Below, in pieces: positions 30,419 to 37,875 of a stretch of 38,887 nucleotides of DNA; the stretch's first letter is position 1; every line of letters starts with the position of its first letter. The stretch is from a virus. Both the position numbers and the translations under genes were made by a program. Under the pieces are notes generated by a model, which saw nothing but the letters and a program-made list of their open reading frames with translations, ran no database searches and was not told the origin of the DNA. The DNA lies in IMG/VR virus record IMGVR_UViG_3300045241_000079, positions 1 through 38,887 of that record. One strand, given 5' to 3'.

Positions 30419-31090
30419 TCAGCTCAATCCCAACGCATGACACGTTGCGCTATCGGGGGCCCCGGTGATCGGAATGCCGAGCACGCGCTGCGCCCACTGC
30501 AAAGCCGCCACACTCTTCGGCCCGATGATGCCGTCCACCGTGAGCAGCGTCGGCGGCGAGTCGCTGAGGTGTCTCATTATGAGCCCGTTGACCGCGTGCT
30601 GGACTTCGGCCGGCTGCGTCCAATGCTTCGGCGGCGCGCCGCTCGGGGACGGCAGCTCGCTGGCCAGCTTCAGGAGAGGCGCAATAGAAAAGAAGGTCAG
30701 CGACGGGGACAGGCTGCGGGTCTTGCGGCGCACGTCGGGCTGGTTGCCGTCGACGGAGTGGACCAGGGCGCCGTCTACCTCGGTCACAACGAAGTGGTGC
30801 TGGAAGGGCTTGTCCTGGTAGCCGATGTCGCCCGGCTCGGGCACCTTGATGCGTGGCAGCGGATGCGGAGGCTGGAGCAGGAACCCACTCCCCACGTGCC
30901 AGACTACATCCTTTGCTAGCCCTGCTTGGTGGAGGCAGTACAGCGCGAATCCGCCACACCAGGCCAGCGAGGCGATGGATTCATAGGTCGTCTCGTGGCC
31001 CAGCGCGGATTCCCAGTAGCGCAACCGCTTCGCATGCGTGTCGGGCCCTAGCTCGGCCACGGCGGCGTTGACGACGGCTTGGCGGGTCAC
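30419..31090 (-). CDS. Endolysin: CHAP-like amidase/peptidase with C-terminal cell-wall binding domain
   Basis: 223 residues from GTG 31090 (GTGA overlap). The N-terminal catalytic domain is a CHAP/NlpC-P60-type cysteine peptidase. The likely nucleophile is Cys45 in 'WCGGFALYCLHQ', the base His98 or His99 ('HHFVVTEV'), and the third residue Asp114 or Asn116 ('SVDGNQ'). Residues 160-223 match a peptidoglycan-binding type-1 helix bundle ('VDGIIGPKSVAALQWAQRVL'). It has no signal peptide, so it would need a holin. It degrades peptidoglycan at lysis. Confidence 0.85.
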   Translation of the reverse strand: MTRQAVVNAAVAELGPDTHAKRLRYWESALGHETTYESIASLAWCGGFALYCLHQAGLAKDVVWHVGSGFLLQPPHPLPRIKVPEPGDIGYQDKPFQHHFVVTEVDGALVHSVDGNQPDVRRKTRSLSPSLTFFSIAPLLKLASELPSPSGAPPKHWTQPAEVQHAVNGLIMRHLSDSPPTLLTVDGIIGPKSVAALQWAQRVLGIPITGAPDSATCHALGLS

Positions 31091-31275
31091 CAGATCCTCA
31101 TGTGGTGCGTACGTCGATTCGACCAGACAGCCTTGCCACGCAGAACGTTCAGCAAACTAGCGGCCTGCATCCCGGCGGCAGCTCTCACCTTGGTGCTTGT
31201 GATGACACAGGCGAGCCAGGCGATGAAGTTCCCGATCATGCAGAACGCCAACTGGTGCCATTGCCACATTGTCAC
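31087..31275 (-). CDS. Small single-span membrane protein (holin or spanin candidate)
   Basis: 62 residues from GTG 31275 (GTGA overlap). One membrane segment lies near the N-terminus ('FCMIGNFIAWLACVIT'), followed by a basic tail. Size and position directly before the endolysin fit a holin, antiholin or inner-membrane spanin. No family could be recognised. Confidence 0.6.
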   Translation of the reverse strand: MTMWQWHQLAFCMIGNFIAWLACVITSTKVRAAAGMQAASLLNVLRGKAVWSNRRTHHMRIW

Positions 31276-31370
31276 TGCGCGGACCCCGCTTCATCCGTCA
31301 GCGACCACGGGGTCGGAGATACCGGCGACGGGGCGTACGGCGGCGGCGGCGGAACGGGTGGGTTCGCCAT
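31272..31370 (-). CDS. 32-residue proline-rich peptide
   Basis: ATG 31370 overlaps the upstream lipoprotein stop as TGATG, and its TGA overlaps the next GTG as GTGA. Its first 21 residues are nearly half proline ('MANPPVPPPPPYAPSPV'). Rz1-type outer-membrane spanins combine a lipobox Cys and a Pro-rich stretch in one chain; here the two lie in adjacent coupled ORFs. It has no signal of its own. Confidence 0.45.
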   Translation of the reverse strand: MANPPVPPPPPYAPSPVSPTPWSLTDEAGSAQ

Positions 31371-31567
31371 CAGTTCTGCGCCCCCGCCTCACCCGTCCCC
31401 AGCGCCTCAATGGCCTTGGCGCGCGCGTCACAGTACAGGTTGACCCGCCTGCGCGCCTCGTCGGCTAGCCTTTGGGCTTCCTGCCCGCCCGCGCCGCCGC
31501 AAGCATCCAGCAGACCAAGAGCGCCTCCTGCCACCATGAGAGCCGCGAGGACATGCCGGAGCCTCAC
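31370..31567 (-). CDS. Small lipoprotein, candidate outer-membrane spanin
   Basis: 65 residues from GTG 31567 (GTGA overlap). A basic N-terminus and hydrophobic stretch ('VLAALMVAGGALGLL') end in Leu-Asp-Ala-Cys at residues 20-23. This is lipobox-like but with Asp at -2, which is unusual. The rest is helical with one more Cys. Its place in the lysis genes fits an o-spanin. A longer in-frame ORF upstream overlaps the holin gene and is rejected. Confidence 0.6.
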   Translation of the reverse strand: MRLRHVLAALMVAGGALGLLDACGGAGGQEAQRLADEARRRVNLYCDARAKAIEALGTGEAGAQN

Positions 31568-31794
31568 TTGGCCTCCCGCTCGATGACCTTCTGAACCACG
31601 GCCTGCTCGGTCCCCAGCGCCGGCACGAAGTGCGCGACACCCGTCAGCACCAGGCTCCCCAGCACACCGTACAAGCCCGGTAAAAGGTGCAGATACTGGT
31701 TGCCCCACGTGAGCAGAGCCCCAACCAGGCTCACCCCCAGGGCTGACATGGCTTGCTTGGTTTTCGGCGAGAGTGTCGGCATTGTAGTCACCAT
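31564..31794 (-). CDS. Holin-like membrane protein
   Basis: 76 residues from ATG 31794; ATG 31782 is also possible, and no strong ribosome site is seen. Two apolar segments, 'ALGVSLVGALLTWG' and 'LYGVLGSLVLTGVAHFV', are separated by a short loop, with a charged N-terminus and a Lys/Glu-rich C-terminus: the pattern of a two-span holin. It is the first gene of the lysis series. It would permeabilise the inner membrane so the signal-less endolysin can exit. Confidence 0.6.
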   Translation of the reverse strand: MVTTMPTLSPKTKQAMSALGVSLVGALLTWGNQYLHLLPGLYGVLGSLVLTGVAHFVPALGTEQAVVQKVIEREAK

Positions 31795-31833
31795 TTTGTC
31801 AGGGCGATGGGCCGGTGTCCAGCTCAAAAGGGG

Positions 31834-33312
31834 TCAGGGCAATGTGAATGCGCCGTCAAAGAGCGCGTACGCGAACGGCGAATGGTGCGTGCCGTCGACC
31901 GTGTACTTCAGCGGCGTGATTCCATCGACCTTCCACTTGCCCGTCGCCCCGAGTTCGGTGATTGCCGAGCAATCCAGGTAGCCATCGTACCCGAGCGCGT
32001 TCGCGCGGACTGCTCCGTTGAATGAAACGCGGACAGCCTCCTGCGCGCGCACCGTTTGGTTGTACGTCGTAACCCATTGGTCGATGCTTGTCGTCTCTGG
32101 GTCGAGCGTCGTCACGATGTAACGCTTGGTCGGGTACAGGGCTCGAATCGTGCCCAGGTTGGTTTGCAGCGCGGCGCTTGTCAGGCCAGAGACGAACACA
32201 TCGTTCACGCCGAGCGCGTTCACCACGTCGGAGCAATACTGAATCAGGTCGTCGCGCAGGGCGTGCGCCGCCAGAAAGGACGTGGTTGTCTTTCCGCTGA
32301 CACCCAGATTGGTGTACCCGTAGGATTGCCCGATTCCGTGCGCGACCGTCCCATAGTTGCCGAGTACCGTGCTGAAGTTGTCGCTCGCGCCGGCCTGCCT
32401 ACTATCGCCGATGATGGCGACCGAGCGCTTTGTCGTGAGCCCGATGATAGAACACGGCACGGCAAGCCCGTTGATGTTTGAGACGACCGTTCCACCCATC
32501 GTCTGGTCGGTCCCGGGGAACGTCTGCGCCTCACCCAGCGCAAAGTTTGGCTTAGCAACGGACGATCCGAGGTAGCTCGCGGTGCCAGTTTGGAAAAATC
32601 GCACCCAAAAAAGCGCGCCATTCGGGATGCCGCCAGCGATCGTAACGGTGTCGCAGTAGATGGTTGTTTTCGTCGGCGCGGTGCCGGTCACGAGCCCGCC
32701 GAATAGGCATTGCGTGAACACGCCGGCCGGGTACTCGACGGAGGCAGTGATGGTCATAATCGAAGCCGGGTCTTGCTCATCGCCGACCCAATTCGCCCAC
32801 GCAATTTTCATCGAAGTGATGTTGTCGCGGGCATACGTAGCGAAGCGCTGCATCAGTGGCGACGCTGTCCCGATGATGGTGTCAGGGATTCCGCACCGAG
32901 TAGCCACCTGTCCCATGTAGGGCACGCTGTAGTTAGAAAAATACTTGTAGATGTCCGCCTGTGTCGGATTGAACGAGTCCTTGCTAAATGACCCGAGCAG
33001 CGACCGCTTCATCGCGATGTACTGCGCTGTGGTTCCCATCGTCGCCCCGGCGGCGCCGTCTGCCGCAAGCTGCGTCCAAAAGCTGATTACGTCGGCATCG
33101 GTCGGATTGCTGAAGTTGCCCGATAGGATTCCGCGAGCAATCTCGTCGGCCAAGAACTGGCGTGACCCAAGCGCTCCGGCGGCAGCGGAGTCGACTAGAA
33201 AGCGCTTGAAAAAGGTCAGAACATCAGCATCGGTCGGGTTCGCCGAGTCGACGGAGAGCGCGCCCCGGAAGAGGTCACGCATCGTGCGGTATTGTGCGGT
33301 GGTGAGGGCCAT
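31834..33312 (-). CDS. Tail spike/fibre-type protein with SGNH hydrolase domain
   Basis: 492 residues from ATG 33312 (AAGGAAAAAG upstream). Residues 3-134 hold three copies of a 40-45-residue helical unit containing 'NPTDADV' or a variant. A beta-rich middle follows, then an SGNH/GDSL esterase domain: block I 'IIGDSRQAG' (Ser304), block II Gly337, block III 'LGVNDVF' (Asn370) and block V 'DGTHHS' (Asp473, His476). It is probably an esterase acting on acetylated surface polysaccharide. It follows a second SGNH protein directly; both likely act in host recognition. Confidence 0.75.
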   Translation of the reverse strand: MALTTAQYRTMRDLFRGALSVDSANPTDADVLTFFKRFLVDSAAAGALGSRQFLADEIARGILSGNFSNPTDADVISFWTQLAADGAAGATMGTTAQYIAMKRSLLGSFSKDSFNPTQADIYKYFSNYSVPYMGQVATRCGIPDTIIGTASPLMQRFATYARDNITSMKIAWANWVGDEQDPASIMTITASVEYPAGVFTQCLFGGLVTGTAPTKTTIYCDTVTIAGGIPNGALFWVRFFQTGTASYLGSSVAKPNFALGEAQTFPGTDQTMGGTVVSNINGLAVPCSIIGLTTKRSVAIIGDSRQAGASDNFSTVLGNYGTVAHGIGQSYGYTNLGVSGKTTTSFLAAHALRDDLIQYCSDVVNALGVNDVFVSGLTSAALQTNLGTIRALYPTKRYIVTTLDPETTSIDQWVTTYNQTVRAQEAVRVSFNGAVRANALGYDGYLDCSAITELGATGKWKVDGITPLKYTVDGTHHSPFAYALFDGAFTLP

Positions 33313-33321
33313 CTTTTTCCT

Positions 33322-34581
33322 TCAGCGGCGAGAACGGTCGCGGCCGCGGTCAACTGCGGGCTGGGTCGACGAGCCGCCGCCACCCGAGAATGTCGCGTAA
33401 AACGAGGTAATACCCGTGTTGATGTTGCCGGCCATGTGCGCGTAGCCAGCCGGCGTCAGGTGCTTCGTGTCGGCGTAGATTGCCGGGTTGCTGAGCTGGT
33501 AGTAAGCGTCGGTCCCGTTGTCGATGGCGCCGTCGCCGAGCGTGAGCGATGTCGTTCGGTACGTCGCGAGCTCAATCAGCGGACCTGCCGCGATGCTGGC
33601 TGGGATGGGCGAGAGCATGATAACGGTCCACCCGTACGCCTGTTGCGTATTGATGACCGACTGCGCCTCGGCGAGCGTTGACGCCGCGGACTGCCCGAGG
33701 TCGATGTCATTCAGCCCGGTGTTGTCGATAGCGATGTTGCACTTCGCCGGGTCCCAGTGGCCAACAAGGTCAGTGGATGCGCGCGTGAGCGTGTCGGACC
33801 ACTGGGCGCCGTCCTGGCCCGCATTCGTCACCGTGTCGGTCGGGCGCAGGCCGGCAAGGGTGAGCGGGTAGCTGCTCGTCGGGAAGCCTGGGAAGCCGTG
33901 GGTGATTGAATCGCCGCTGCACACGAGATTCGCAGCTAGGGTCCCTGGTACCGCTGGCTGCTGGATGCTCGCCGTGGTGGCGATGGCGCCGCCTGCCACG
34001 AACGCCGCCAGCGCGTTGCCGGATTGGTCCGTGAGGTTCGTGTGCACCAGCAACGGCCAGTAGCCGCTCGCGCCCGTGGGCGTCTTAGTGCGCGGGCCGC
34101 CAGCCCAAGGGGCCTGCGAAATCTGCGCGGCTGCTATAATCTGCGGGTCGGTCAGCGCGGTGTTGAAGTAGGTGATGCCCTCGGCTGAGCCGTTGAACAG
34201 GAACGAGCCACCCGCGTTGAAGCTCTTCACGCAGAGCGGCGCACTGAAGCTGGTCACGTTGCCAGCCGCTGCCGCGCTGAAGATGACAGCTACGCCGCCG
34301 CCAGCTCGAGGCGAGCCGATGAATCCGCGCATCACGCCGGCCGCGCTGATGACGACTCCGCCGAAAAACGTCTGCCCGTTTTGGATGGTCGGCGCGACGT
34401 TGGTTGTCGACACGTCGCCGCCGATTTCGACCCCGGTTCCGTTCCAGTACAGATACCAGCGCCCGCCGTTCTCCATGCCGAGGACGACGCCGTTACCCGC
34501 CGTCTGGTTGAAGTAGCCCATCACGGTGATACCGCGTGAAGCGATGGTCACCCCGCTGAGCTGCGCGCCGGTTACAGCCAC
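33322..34581 (-). CDS. LamG-like plus SGNH hydrolase tail protein
   Basis: 419 residues from GTG 34581 (TAGTG overlap). Residues 1-160 look like a concanavalin/LamG jelly-roll ('GRWYLYWNGTGVEIGG', 'FNTALTDPQIIAAAQI'). An SGNH domain then shows 'CSGDSITHG' (Ser225), 'NAGQDGAQW' (Gly255), 'NTGLNDIDLG' (Asn291) and 'DTKHLT' (Asp371, His374). The C-terminus is a flexible Gly/Ser then basic tail. It probably binds and deacetylates surface sugar during adsorption. It could alternatively be a lipase-like virion enzyme. Confidence 0.75.
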   Translation of the reverse strand: MAVTGAQLSGVTIASRGITVMGYFNQTAGNGVVLGMENGGRWYLYWNGTGVEIGGDVSTTNVAPTIQNGQTFFGGVVISAAGVMRGFIGSPRAGGGVAVIFSAAAAGNVTSFSAPLCVKSFNAGGSFLFNGSAEGITYFNTALTDPQIIAAAQISQAPWAGGPRTKTPTGASGYWPLLVHTNLTDQSGNALAAFVAGGAIATTASIQQPAVPGTLAANLVCSGDSITHGFPGFPTSSYPLTLAGLRPTDTVTNAGQDGAQWSDTLTRASTDLVGHWDPAKCNIAIDNTGLNDIDLGQSAASTLAEAQSVINTQQAYGWTVIMLSPIPASIAAGPLIELATYRTTSLTLGDGAIDNGTDAYYQLSNPAIYADTKHLTPAGYAHMAGNINTGITSFYATFSGGGGSSTQPAVDRGRDRSRR

Positions 34582-34973
34582 TAGCGCCCCTCGCCTACGT
34601 TGATTCCCGGGATTCCGCTACCCTTCGTTAGAAAGACGCCCGCGCCGGCCGCGTCGCAAACCCACACGAAATAGACGTTCGGGCCGACATCCGGAATCAC
34701 GACAGTGAGCGTGACGCCGCTGGCGACCGACTCGCCAAGCGTCGCGGCCTGCTGCCCCGTGGCGGTGGGTACGGCAGCAACAACGGCAGCGGCCGGGCTG
34801 CTTGAGAAGTAATACTGAAGGTTCGCGCCGATGGGACGGATGCGAACGAATTGCTTCCGCCACGCGGTTGGCAGCGCGACGTTGCGCGGGGTGGTGTCCG
34901 CCGTGAACGCAATCACGTCAGTGTTGTTGGTGCCGTCGCCGAACGCGGCTTTTACATCTTGGAATTTTTCCAC
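34581..34973 (-). CDS. Small virion protein before the fibre genes
   Basis: 130 residues from GTG 34973, with AGGT seven bases upstream. An ATG at 34997 lacks a ribosome site and would overlap the previous gene by 20 bases. It is beta-rich ('ADTTPRNVALPTAWRKQFV', 'GVTLTVVIPDVGPNVYFVWV') and Ala/Val/Thr-rich. It may be a fibre-attachment or baseplate adaptor. Its TAG overlaps the next GTG. Function unknown. Confidence 0.6.
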   Translation of the reverse strand: MEKFQDVKAAFGDGTNNTDVIAFTADTTPRNVALPTAWRKQFVRIRPIGANLQYYFSSSPAAAVVAAVPTATGQQAATLGESVASGVTLTVVIPDVGPNVYFVWVCDAAGAGVFLTKGSGIPGINVGEGR

Positions 34974-34977
34974 TGTC

Positions 34978-37875
34978 TTACCTGCTCCCTGGCGCATGCG
35001 CGCTTGGTAGTGTCATGTCTTCGCCGGGCTTCATTGTCGGCCCCTTGAGTCGCGGCATGGGCGGACCGCCCTGCGGGCTCGGGTTCTGCTCGAGCGGCTT
35101 ATCCATGCCCTGGATAGCCTCCTGGATGCCAGCGAAGCGCGGCCCCATCGAGCTATCGCCCGGGAAGTCGAACAGCCGCGAAACGTGCACCACGCGCGCG
35201 AACGGCATCTCTTCCTTGTTGGCCGCCGTGTAGCGAATCGTCGCCGAGCGCAGGGCGCCAAAGGTCTCCGGATAGACCTCCTTCAGCGCGCCGATTGCGT
35301 CGTCGTCGAGCTTGCCCTTCGCGATGTCGGCGATGACTGTCTCGGGCGCCATCACTGCGTTCGTCTTGCTGAGGAACTTTTGCATCTCGCGGGGTGGCAC
35401 AGTCGCGGCGCGCGCGAGTGGCGAAATGGGCGAGCCCCCACGAGGCTGCGGCAGCTGGGAGCTCAAGTAGGCCTGAGCTTTCAAAAGGTGAAGATTGAGG
35501 GCGTTGGCGATTTCGGGGTACGCCGTCTGGACTCGGCCCGTTGCGTGCGCGAGCTGCGCCTGCTGGTGCTCGGGGCGCGAGAGCTCCTGGAGGCGGTCGC
35601 GGACTTCGGCGAAGTTCGTCTTGAGCTCGGTTTGCGACTTCGGGTTGTAGGGCGCTGGCCGCTCGGCTTCGATGACCACCTTGACCGGGGCGATGAGCTT
35701 TTCGCCGGTGCCCGAGAGCGCATGGGCCGCACCGTCGACAAGCGAGGTCATACGGGCGGCCCGCCGCGCAATCTGCGCCATGATGGCGTTTCCCTGCTCA
35801 CGCGCCATCTTGTTCCCGATGGCAGCCGCGCCGCCGAGCGCCATGGTCCCGAGTGCGCCCATGTTCCCGCTGCTCATGGCGATGAGCCCGCTACCGATGC
35901 CGAGCATGTGGTCCGTGATGCTGGCGCGGCGGTTTTTCAGCGAGCGCTCAGCCTCCTTCTCGGCCGCGTGTCGCATTGAAATAGCCCCGGCATATTCACT
36001 GTTCAGTTGAGCAAGCGCGGTTGCCTCGGCCGCGCCAGTCTCAGCGAACACCTTGGCGGCGGTCTCTTTGATGTAGTCCTTAGTGACCTCGTTGACGGCC
36101 TCTCGAGCGGCAAGGTTCTTGACCGCGGCGGCGCGCATCGAATCCGGCACGTCTTTGGGGTTGATTTGGCCGTGTAAATCTTGCTGCCACTGGCGAATCT
36201 GGTTGTATCCGAAGCTTGGCGCCACGTCGTTCGCAACAGCGCCGGCAGACACGCTAGGCGACGCCTCGATGGGCAGCATGCGCATCTCCTTCGAGATGGC
36301 GTTTCCGGCCGCGTCGTAAGTCACTACCTCGGCGGCTATCTCCTTCGCTCCGGCCTCCTTTGCGGCAAGCAAGCGATGTCTGCCGTCGTTCAGAATCGGC
36401 GGTTCGCCGGGCTCGATGTGCACTCGGACGGGCTGGAAAGCGCTCCTGGAGTTTTTAGTAGGTGTCTCTCCGCGAGCGATTGCCTTTACCTCTTCTGCGG
36501 TCGCCCCTTCGTATCCACCGCGATGCACGCTCATGTCGCGCATCCCGTCGCGCGCATAGACGAAGTTCTCCACACCGGATTCGAGCGGGTCAGTCACGGC
36601 GCCAGGGCTCATCGCTGCGACTTTGCCTTCAGGCGATTCGATCGCATCCCGAAGCGCGCGAATCTCTGCCCTTACGGCGCGCGCCTGGGCATATGCACCG
36701 GAATTGTGCTGTTTCTGAAACTCCACCGCCTTACTCTCGAGCCTGGCAATCAGCTCCTCGGCGCTCGGAGCCAAATGGGGGTTCGCGTCGATCAGCGCAG
36801 CCGCCTTCTCGTGCAGCGCGCCCACTTCCGCCCCGATGTCATCAGCCATCTGACCGATATTTACCGCGATGTCCGTCGGCTTAGTGCTAGCTTCGAAGAC
36901 AGTCTTTCCAGCGTTCGGCCCGCCCACAAGCTTCCGCTCGAGCAACTGCTTAGCGCTGGCGTCCTTCCAGCCCTCGGCGACTTCACGCGATTGCCCCTTG
37001 CCGACGTTCTCGAAGTCGCGCCCGAGCTGCTTTCGCGCGAACCCGACCGCGCTTGTCTCGAGCTTCTCTTTCGACGGTAGCAGCTTGCCAAGCGCTGCCG
37101 GCGCCAGCTCACCCGCCGCGCCCAGCCCTGCACCAAGCACGCCACCGAACAGCGCGCCCTGCCCCATGCCGGCCAGCACAGCCTCAGTCGTGAGCGGGTC
37201 GCCCTTCAGCGTCGAATCGCTCAGCGTCTGGCCCGCGCCGAACACCGCGCCCTCGACTGCGCCAGCCACACCCATGCTTACGGCTTTCGACGCCGCGCGC
37301 CCGAGTAGCGACTCTGCCGCAATCCCGCCAGAGATGCCGCGCTCTACCGCGCCACCAATCTTCCCGATCGCGTTCATCGGGGCGCCAATTACGCGGGCAA
37401 CGGACCCGGCACCTCTCGCGAGCGCTGACCCTTCGGCAGCGGCCGCCGTTGTCCCGCCGCTCAGCAGCGCGGTAGCAGCGGTAGCCGCCAGACCTGCGCC
37501 GACGTAGGTTTTCGGGTTCTCCTGCTTTCGCTCTAGCGCGCCCTTTCTGTAGTCATCGCCAAGCGCTCCGACCAGCGCCGCCGTAGAAATGCCGTTCGTC
37601 GGCATGTCCAGGCCACCCTCGACAGCCGTGATGGCCTGCTGCCCGAGCGTGCCGCGCTCGCGGTGGATGCGCTCGGCGTCAATCTCGGCGTCCGTGAGAG
37701 GCTGATAATCGGGGTTGCCGAGTTCAGACGGGTCGATTCTGCCCAGCTGACCGGTAACCCTATCGCGGACCGCGATCGGAGCGCCCGGCTTGGCGAACGC
37801 GGCACCCTTGGCGATGGCCTCGGGAATGGCCTCGTCCGGGATTGCGCTGCCGTCCTGGTAGAATAGCTGCGGCAT
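34978..37875 (-). CDS. Large internal/ejection protein with ParB-like segment
   Basis: 965 residues from ATG 37875 (TAATG overlap). Several Gly/Ala-rich apolar stretches (about 125-145, 195-260 and 655-695) resemble membrane-active ejection proteins. Residues 480-525 include 'VHIEPGEPPILNDGRHRLLA', the 'DGRHR' core of ParB/sulfiredoxin-like domains, a sequence also used by some nucleases and kinases. The rest is charged helix. Third of the three large genes after the nozzle, like T7 gp16, though it is smaller and I see no transglycosylase motif. A channel-forming or enzyme role is inferred. Confidence 0.7.
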   Translation of the reverse strand: MPQLFYQDGSAIPDEAIPEAIAKGAAFAKPGAPIAVRDRVTGQLGRIDPSELGNPDYQPLTDAEIDAERIHRERGTLGQQAITAVEGGLDMPTNGISTAALVGALGDDYRKGALERKQENPKTYVGAGLAATAATALLSGGTTAAAAEGSALARGAGSVARVIGAPMNAIGKIGGAVERGISGGIAAESLLGRAASKAVSMGVAGAVEGAVFGAGQTLSDSTLKGDPLTTEAVLAGMGQGALFGGVLGAGLGAAGELAPAALGKLLPSKEKLETSAVGFARKQLGRDFENVGKGQSREVAEGWKDASAKQLLERKLVGGPNAGKTVFEASTKPTDIAVNIGQMADDIGAEVGALHEKAAALIDANPHLAPSAEELIARLESKAVEFQKQHNSGAYAQARAVRAEIRALRDAIESPEGKVAAMSPGAVTDPLESGVENFVYARDGMRDMSVHRGGYEGATAEEVKAIARGETPTKNSRSAFQPVRVHIEPGEPPILNDGRHRLLAAKEAGAKEIAAEVVTYDAAGNAISKEMRMLPIEASPSVSAGAVANDVAPSFGYNQIRQWQQDLHGQINPKDVPDSMRAAAVKNLAAREAVNEVTKDYIKETAAKVFAETGAAEATALAQLNSEYAGAISMRHAAEKEAERSLKNRRASITDHMLGIGSGLIAMSSGNMGALGTMALGGAAAIGNKMAREQGNAIMAQIARRAARMTSLVDGAAHALSGTGEKLIAPVKVVIEAERPAPYNPKSQTELKTNFAEVRDRLQELSRPEHQQAQLAHATGRVQTAYPEIANALNLHLLKAQAYLSSQLPQPRGGSPISPLARAATVPPREMQKFLSKTNAVMAPETVIADIAKGKLDDDAIGALKEVYPETFGALRSATIRYTAANKEEMPFARVVHVSRLFDFPGDSSMGPRFAGIQEAIQGMDKPLEQNPSPQGGPPMPRLKGPTMKPGEDMTLPSAHAPGSR

